DNA of 64,000 nucleotides from Curtobacterium luteum (GTDB lineage: Bacteria > Actinomycetota > Actinomycetes > Actinomycetales > Microbacteriaceae), in NCBI RefSeq assembly GCF_001475545.1, contig NZ_LDQC01000026.1, forward strand, positions 1-64,000, in the 5' to 3' direction. Positions 59,404 through 64,000 of the stretch are shown in pieces. Below the pieces are notes generated by a model, which was given only the letters and a program-made list of their open reading frames with translations, was not told where the DNA came from and searched no databases. Within the stretch, counting starts at the first letter, position 1; the number at the start of each line of letters is the position of its first letter. The position numbers were made by a program, and so were the translations under genes.

Positions 59404-60594
59404 GTGCGCGCACTGACCTGGCAGGGCACCGAGAAGGTGTCCGTCGAGACCGTCCCCGACCCGACCATCCAGGAGCCGACCGACGCGATCGTACGGATCA
59501 CGTCGACCGCGATCTGCGGCTCCGACCTGCACCTGTACCGGGTGCTCGGCCCGTACATCGACAAGGGCGACGTCCTCGGGCACGAGCCGATGGGCATCGT
59601 CGAGGAGGTCGGCTCCGGCGTCACGAACCTCACGGTCGGCGACCGCGTCGTCATCCCGTTCAACATCTCGTGCGGCCATTGTTGGATGTGCCGACACGGG
59701 TTCCAGTCGCAGTGCGAGACCACCCAGGTGACGGAGTACGGCACCGGTGCGTCGCTCTTCGGGTACACGAAGATGTACGGGCAGGTCCCCGGTGGACAGG
59801 CCGAGTACCTCCGGGTCCCGCACGCCGACTACGGTCCGATCAAGGTCCCCGACTCCGGTCCGGACGACCAGTGGCTCTTCCTCAGTGACATCCTGCCGAC
59901 GGCCTGGCAGGCCGTGCAGTACGCGGACGTCCCCGAGGGCGGCACGCTCGCGGTGCTCGGACTCGGACCGGTCGGACAGTTCGCCGCGCGGATCGGCAAG
60001 CACCTCGGCTACCGGGTGCTCGCCGTCGACCCCGAGCAGGTCCGCCGCGACCTGGGCGCGAAGCACGGCGCCGAGGTCTTCGACCTGACGAAGGACCTCG
60101 TGCCCCAGCTGGTCGACCTCACCGACGGCCGCGGCCCCGACGGCGTCGTCGACGCGGTCGGGATGGAGGCGCACGGCAACCCCGTGGCGGGCTTCGCGCA
60201 GCGCGCGGCCGGCCTCCTGCCGGACAGGCTCGCACAGAAGGCGATCGAGACCGCAGGCGTGGACCGGCTCGCAGCCGTCCACACCGCGATCGACCTCGTC
60301 CGCCGCGGCGGGACCGTGTCGCTCAGCGGGGTCTACGGGGGGATGGCCGACCCGATGCCGATGATGACGCTCTTCGACAAGCAGATCACCATCCGTGAGG
60401 GGCAGTGCAACGTCAAGCGCTGGATCGACGACATCATGCCGCTCGTGCAGGACTCGTCGGACCCGCTCGGCACGCTCGACCTCACGTCGCACCGGGTGTC
60501 GCTCGAGGACGCGCCGCGCATGTACTCGGTCTTCCAGAAGAAGGAGGACGACTGCGTGAAGGTCGTGCTCGATCCCGCGATGGCCGCGGCGTGA
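59404..60594 (+). CDS. Zinc-dependent alcohol dehydrogenase, formaldehyde-dehydrogenase type
   Basis: 396 residues. Catalytic zinc ligands are Cys38 (AICGSDLH) and His60/Glu61 (GHEPMG); the structural zinc is held by Cys90, 93, 96 and 104. The NAD site is VLGLGPVGQFAA. The long C-terminal insert with IDLVRRGGTVSLSGVYGG is characteristic of glutathione-independent formaldehyde dehydrogenase-like members. GTG start after AGAGGAA. Confidence 0.88.
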   Translation: MRALTWQGTEKVSVETVPDPTIQEPTDAIVRITSTAICGSDLHLYRVLGPYIDKGDVLGHEPMGIVEEVGSGVTNLTVGDRVVIPFNISCGHCWMCRHGFQSQCETTQVTEYGTGASLFGYTKMYGQVPGGQAEYLRVPHADYGPIKVPDSGPDDQWLFLSDILPTAWQAVQYADVPEGGTLAVLGLGPVGQFAARIGKHLGYRVLAVDPEQVRRDLGAKHGAEVFDLTKDLVPQLVDLTDGRGPDGVVDAVGMEAHGNPVAGFAQRAAGLLPDRLAQKAIETAGVDRLAAVHTAIDLVRRGGTVSLSGVYGGMADPMPMMTLFDKQITIREGQCNVKRWIDDIMPLVQDSSDPLGTLDLTSHRVSLEDAPRMYSVFQKKEDDCVKVVLDPAMAAA

Positions 60595-60658
60595 CGAGCG
60601 GGTCGCGGGTGGCTCCCGTGGGGATGTCGCGCGGGACGTCGTCGCGGGGGTCGCGCTG

Positions 60659-61711
60659 ATGCGGGTCGTGGTCGTCGGGGCGACCGGCAACGTGGGGACC
60701 GCCCTGCTCCGCCGGCTCGCCGCCGCACGGCTCGCGGGCTCCGGTGACGGTGGCGGCGTCCTGCAAGTCGTCGGTGTCGCGCGCCGGCTGCCCGACGCCC
60801 GGGTCGCTCCGTACGACGTGGCCGTCTGGCACGCGCTCGACGTCGGCGACCCCGGCGTCGTGCCGCGACTCGCCGCGGTGCTGCAGGGCGCGGACGCGGT
60901 CGTGCACCTCGCCTGGGCGCTCCAGCCGACACACGACATCCCCGCGCAACGGCGCACCGACGTCGACGGGCAGGCCCACGTGCTCGAGGCTGCGGTCCGG
61001 GCGGGCGTCAGACACGTCGTCGTCGCCTCGTCCGTCGGGGCGTACCGCGGGGTGGACACGGCGGGGAAGCGCACGCCCGTCGACGAGTCCTGGCCCGCCA
61101 CGGGCATCCCGACCGCGACCTACTCGACTCACAAGGCCGTGAACGAGGCGGCCCTCGACGCGTTCGAGTCTGCGCATCCGACGATCACCGTGACGCGGCT
61201 CCGGCCCGGTCTCGTCTTCCAGCGGTCGGCCGCGGCGGAGCTGCACGGGCTGTTCCTCGGACACCTCGTGCCGATGCGCATCGTCCGCTGGGTGCGCTGG
61301 GCCGTGCTGCCGCTGCCGTACCCGTTCGTGTTCCAGGGCGTGCACGCCGACGACCTCGCCGACGCGTACTGGCGGGTGCTCGACCAGCGGGCGGCGGGCG
61401 CCTTCAACATCGCCGCCGCGCCGGTGCTCAACCCGCCGCGCATCGCTCGGGCGCTCGGCATGCGCGGGGCCGTGCGGATCCCGCTCCGGTTCCTGCGCGG
61501 GATCGTGACGCTCACGTGGCGGCTCCGGCTCCAACCGACGGACGCCGGGTGGATCGACATCGCCGCCGGCGTGCCGGTCATGCGCACGGACCGCGCCCGG
61601 TCCGAGCTCGGGTGGGAACCACGGCACACCGCCGAGGAGGCGCTGCGCGAGCTCGTCGGCGGGTTCGCGGACGGGGCGAACGTGCCGGCGTCGGGACCGC
61701 TGCGAGGGTGA
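60659..61711 (+). CDS. NAD-dependent epimerase/dehydratase family protein
   Basis: 350 residues, an extended SDR. The cofactor site is VVGATGNVG and the catalytic pair Tyr155/Lys159 (YSTHK). A hydrophobic segment (MRIVRWVRWAVLPLPYPFVFQGVH) precedes the substrate site. Typical substrates are nucleotide sugars, but this subgroup is uncharacterised. 64 nt after the alcohol dehydrogenase, possibly co-transcribed. Confidence 0.82.
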   Translation: MRVVVVGATGNVGTALLRRLAAARLAGSGDGGGVLQVVGVARRLPDARVAPYDVAVWHALDVGDPGVVPRLAAVLQGADAVVHLAWALQPTHDIPAQRRTDVDGQAHVLEAAVRAGVRHVVVASSVGAYRGVDTAGKRTPVDESWPATGIPTATYSTHKAVNEAALDAFESAHPTITVTRLRPGLVFQRSAAAELHGLFLGHLVPMRIVRWVRWAVLPLPYPFVFQGVHADDLADAYWRVLDQRAAGAFNIAAAPVLNPPRIARALGMRGAVRIPLRFLRGIVTLTWRLRLQPTDAGWIDIAAGVPVMRTDRARSELGWEPRHTAEEALRELVGGFADGANVPASGPLRG

Positions 61712-61826
61712 TGTCGGTGGGGGTGAAGGGCGTTCGGTCCTCGGGCCGGCGGCTGCCTCGTTCGCGGGGCAGCACGACCGGCACGGCGTCCACTACGGTC
61801 GGAGCAGTCCGACGAAGGGGGACCAC

Positions 61827-62150
61827 GTGTTCGGAGAGTTGTTCGGGGACGAGCTCGGCGCCGGCTTCGGCGCCTTCGGTGTGATGTTCGGGATCGTCGC
61901 GGCGCTCATCGGCCTCGGGTTCGTGGCGATCATCGTGACGATCGTCGTCCGGAGCACCCGGATGGCGAAGCGCGGGCAGAACCCGTTCACGATGCAGGAG
62001 GACCTGGCGTACCGGGCGATGCAGAGCCAGACCCTCGCGCCCGCGAAGACGCTCGAGCAGCGGCTCGCCGAGCTCGACGACCTGCACGCCCGCGGCGTCA
62101 TCTCGGACGAGGAGCACCGCGCAGCCCGCGCCGATGCACTCGGGCGCTGA
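61827..62150 (+). CDS. Membrane-anchored SHOCT-domain protein
   Basis: 107 residues: one long hydrophobic helix (about 14-42) and a C-terminal SHOCT motif (TLEQRLAELDDLHARGVISDEEHRAARADAL). SHOCT motifs mediate oligomerisation; the cellular role is unknown. AAGGGGGACCAC precedes the GTG; TACGGT (61794-61799) is a possible -10. The end overlaps the next gene by 17 nt. Confidence 0.82.
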   Translation: MFGELFGDELGAGFGAFGVMFGIVAALIGLGFVAIIVTIVVRSTRMAKRGQNPFTMQEDLAYRAMQSQTLAPAKTLEQRLAELDDLHARGVISDEEHRAARADALGR

Positions 62151-62691
62151 GGACCCGGACCTCGTGGGGACGAGCATCCCCGACTTCGACGTCGAGCCCG
62201 CCGCCGGGGCGCGGTTCTGGGCGGTGCTCCTCGGGGTGCTCGGAGCGGTCGTCGGGGTGCTGGCGGTCATAGGCTGGCCCCTGCCGGTCGGCGGCGGTCG
62301 GTACGGCGTCGACGAAGCAGCCTGGGCGCAGACCGTCCACGGCGTCCAGGCCTGGCTCGCACACGACGGCTGGCGGGTCTCCGGATCGTCCTGGGTGTTC
62401 GGCGCGGCGGCGGTGGCGGCCCTGTCCGGCGTGGGCGTGCTCCTGCATCCGTCGTGGTCGGAGCGGCGGCGGTTCGTCCTGGTCGTGGTGCCGGCTGGCG
62501 TGCTGCTGGTGGCCGGGCCTGCCGTGCAGTGGGCGTTCGGACTGCCCTGGTCGAACTACGGCGTCGGTTCGGCGGCCGGCATCGCCCTCGGCATCGTCGC
62601 TGTGGCTGCTCTGGCCGGAGTCGGGGCGGCCGTCGTGGCAGTGCTCCGACGACGCCACCGTCCACATGACGGTCGGGATCGTCGGACGTAG
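62134..62691 (+). CDS. Multi-helix membrane protein of unknown function
   Basis: 185 residues with four hydrophobic helices (about 28-50, 85-105, 111-135 and 140-170), an external tryptophan-containing loop and a basic C-terminus (RRRHRPHDGRDRR). It overlaps the SHOCT gene by 17 nt in another frame, so the two are probably coupled. No family recognised. Confidence 0.65.
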   Translation: MHSGAEDPDLVGTSIPDFDVEPAAGARFWAVLLGVLGAVVGVLAVIGWPLPVGGGRYGVDEAAWAQTVHGVQAWLAHDGWRVSGSSWVFGAAAVAALSGVGVLLHPSWSERRRFVLVVVPAGVLLVAGPAVQWAFGLPWSNYGVGSAAGIALGIVAVAALAGVGAAVVAVLRRRHRPHDGRDRRT

Positions 62692-62700
62692 GGTGGATGG

Positions 62701-63123
62701 ATGCTGCAACCGACGGACCTCCTCGGGGAGTGGGAACTCCGGCGGCGGGTGGTCGACAGGCTCGCCGGTGTCGAGGGCACCGTCACCGGGAGCACGACGC
62801 TGTCCCTGACGGGCACGGACGAGGTGCGCTGGGACGAGAACGGCACGATGACCCTCGACGGCCGCACGGTGCCGGTGTCGCGGTCGCTGTCGGTTCAACG
62901 CGATGACGAGGGCTCGTGGATGGTGCACTTCTCCGACGGCCGGGTCTTCCACCCGTGGGTCTGGGGTACCTCGGTCGAGCACGCCTGCTCGCCCGACGAC
63001 TACACCGGCGTCCTCGGCGGCGACACCGAGCGGTGGACCGTTCGCTGGGACGCCCGCGGCCCGGCGAAGGACTACACCCTCACGAGCGAGCTCGGACGAC
63101 CACAGTCAGTCGACCGCACCTGA
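62701..63123 (+). CDS. DUF6314-like lipocalin-type protein
   Basis: 140 residues of beta-rich sequence. DLLGEWELRRRVVDRLAG and the later FSDGRVFHPW and HACSPDDYTG segments match the DUF6314 pattern as I know it. Such proteins are thought to be small-molecule-binding barrels. TAGGGT (62689-62694) ends 6 nt before the ATG and shares its first three bases with the stop of the previous gene. The end overlaps the convergent ABC gene by 18 nt. Confidence 0.72.
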   Translation: MLQPTDLLGEWELRRRVVDRLAGVEGTVTGSTTLSLTGTDEVRWDENGTMTLDGRTVPVSRSLSVQRDDEGSWMVHFSDGRVFHPWVWGTSVEHACSPDDYTGVLGGDTERWTVRWDARGPAKDYTLTSELGRPQSVDRT

Positions 63124-63738
63124 CAGCACCACGGACCGGTCGCTCACCGCCTGCACGCCGGCGGAGTGCGTCGCGACGAGGACTGCCGCCCCCTTCCCGG
63201 CGAGGTCCCGGAGTGTGTCGAGTACGAGCCCCTCGTTGGCAGCATCGAGCGCACTCGTCGGTTCATCGGCGAGGATCACGGCCGGTCGTTTCACGAACAG
63301 TCGTGCGAGGGCGACGCGCTGCTGCTCGCCGCCGCTCAACTCGAACGCTCGGCGCGAGGCGACGCCAGTGAGCCCGACTGTTCCCAGGGCTCGTGCGGCC
63401 GCCCGACCGTCCCGCAGCCGACGAGGCACGGCGATGGCGATGTTCTCCGCGGCGGTCAGTTCCGGGACCAGTCCGAAGTCCTGGAAGAGGTAGCCGAGCG
63501 ATCGACGACGGACTGCCCTGGCCCGACGATTGCTCCGGCCGGCTGCTACCCCGCCGACCCGCAGTGTCCCTGCGTCGAAGCGGTCGAGGTGGCCGATGCA
63601 GTCGAGCAAGGTGGACTTCCCGGACCCGCTGGGGCCGAGGACGGTCACGAACTCTCCCGCCCCCACGTCGAAGGAGAGGCCGTTCCACAGGAGTCTGGTC
63701 CCTCGCCGTTTCACCGCGCTCCGCACCTCGATCGTCAT
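63106..63738 (-). CDS. ABC exporter ATPase (LolD/MacB type)
   Basis: 210 residues. Walker A GPSGSGKST, Q-loop YLFQDFGL, signature LSGGEQQRV, Walker B VILADEPTSALD, switch VATHS. The compact length and sequence match ATPases that partner FtsX-like permeases. The ATG overlaps the stop of the upstream permease gene (ATGA). Confidence 0.87.
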   Translation of the reverse strand: MTIEVRSAVKRRGTRLLWNGLSFDVGAGEFVTVLGPSGSGKSTLLDCIGHLDRFDAGTLRVGGVAAGRSNRRARAVRRRSLGYLFQDFGLVPELTAAENIAIAVPRRLRDGRAAARALGTVGLTGVASRRAFELSGGEQQRVALARLFVKRPAVILADEPTSALDAANEGLVLDTLRDLAGKGAAVLVATHSAGVQAVSDRSVVLSGAVD

Positions 63739-64000
63739 CCGGCTCGTCCGCGCTTCCGCGTCGTCACCGACGTGCTCCACGCGATCACGGCGAACTGGGT
63801 AGCGCACAACGCGATGACCGCGACCGCTGCGATCAGACCAGCGGCGTCCGTGCTCCGAGCCACCGGGTCGAGTGTCGAGATCCGGCCCGAACCGTCAGGA
63901 CGGCCCGCCCACCACGTGTTCGCGATCACGACTGCCGCGGCCGCGAGGACAACGGCCTCCACGACCAGGGGACCGGCGTTGACCCTCGCCCACGCGTCGC
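63735..64000 (-). CDS. ABC exporter permease, C-terminal part
   Basis: The frame is open to the window edge, so the start lies outside; 87 codons are visible. Two hydrophobic helices (VVEAVVLAAAAVVIANTWW and LIAAVAVIALCATQFAVIAW) separated by about 25 residues, and a basic end (TTRKRGRAG). The ATGA overlap with the ATPase gene supports a permease role. The family cannot be fixed from this part. Confidence 0.6.
   Translation of the reverse strand, partial: DAWARVNAGPLVVEAVVLAAAAVVIANTWWAGRPDGSGRISTLDPVARSTDAAGLIAAVAVIALCATQFAVIAWSTSVTTRKRGRAG

Overview
The window is about 71% G+C by eye. GTG starts are frequent, genes are tightly packed and strongly coupled (ATGA/GTGA overlaps), and many start codons lie 6-7 nt downstream of a TANNNT -10 box. 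The gene content (fused MrpAB antiporter subunit, ROK regulators, Rpf-LysM protein, LCP ligases, DtxR/IdeR-type iron boxes) fits a Gram-positive actinobacterium, most likely Microbacteriaceae; Curtobacterium is my best guess from overall resemblance only. I see no rRNA, tRNA, CRISPR array, insertion sequence or prophage, so most of the window reads as ordinary chromosome.

Layout. 1-0.8 kb: end of a surface LamG-domain protein. 0.9-10.9 kb: a coherent uptake and catabolic block. A ROK-family repressor with an M81 (MlrC-like) metallopeptidase and a CutC-family protein is divergent from a five-gene peptide-type ABC importer plus ROK sugar-kinase operon, with a candidate operator between them. 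11-16 kb: stress SDR, Dabb protein, pyroglutamyl peptidase, PAP2 phosphatase, a SoxR-type regulator facing a 62-residue protein, and an aldo/keto reductase homologue lacking most catalytic residues. 16.4-24 kb: an MFS transporter and the mrpA(B)CDEFG Na+/H+ antiporter operon. 24-27.2 kb: two SDRs, a GntR regulator and an SMP-30 lactonase around one shared operator (probable sugar-acid catabolism). 27.3-29.6 kb: glycosyltransferase and a 23S rRNA methyltransferase. 29.6-36.7 kb: cell-envelope genes (Rpf-LysM protein behind a highly structured leader RNA, two LCP ligases) and a MarR-MMPL exporter pair with a perfect 20-bp operator.

36.7-41.4 kb: a TetR/ECF-sigma divergent pair, a phosphatase-family protein, secreted and unknown proteins, and a second stress SDR. 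41.5-45.6 kb: a siderophore ABC importer (ATPase, lipoprotein, double-length FecCD permease) behind tandem iron boxes. 45.6-57.3 kb: regulators, ThrE-type exporter, OsmC, gamma-glutamyltransferase, a lectin-M23 peptidase fusion, TSUP transporter, AlkD-like protein, APH-like kinase, and a TetR/GNAT pair. 57.3-64 kb: Tat lipoprotein deacetylase, a lower-GC mini-operon of three tiny exported or membrane proteins, zinc alcohol dehydrogenase, epimerase, SHOCT and DUF6314-like proteins, and the start of an ABC exporter cut by the window end.

The best candidates for something undescribed are: the small-protein operon at 58.4-59.2 kb, with two TTG starts and one ORF whose start has apparently become GTA; the leader RNA at 29.74-29.87 kb; the ROK-controlled import/M81/CutC unit; and the SoxR-facing 62-residue protein. 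Two genome-wide habits are also visible here: a dispersed family of GGGAGGC...GCCTCCC palindromes, and about nineteen apparently leaderless genes.
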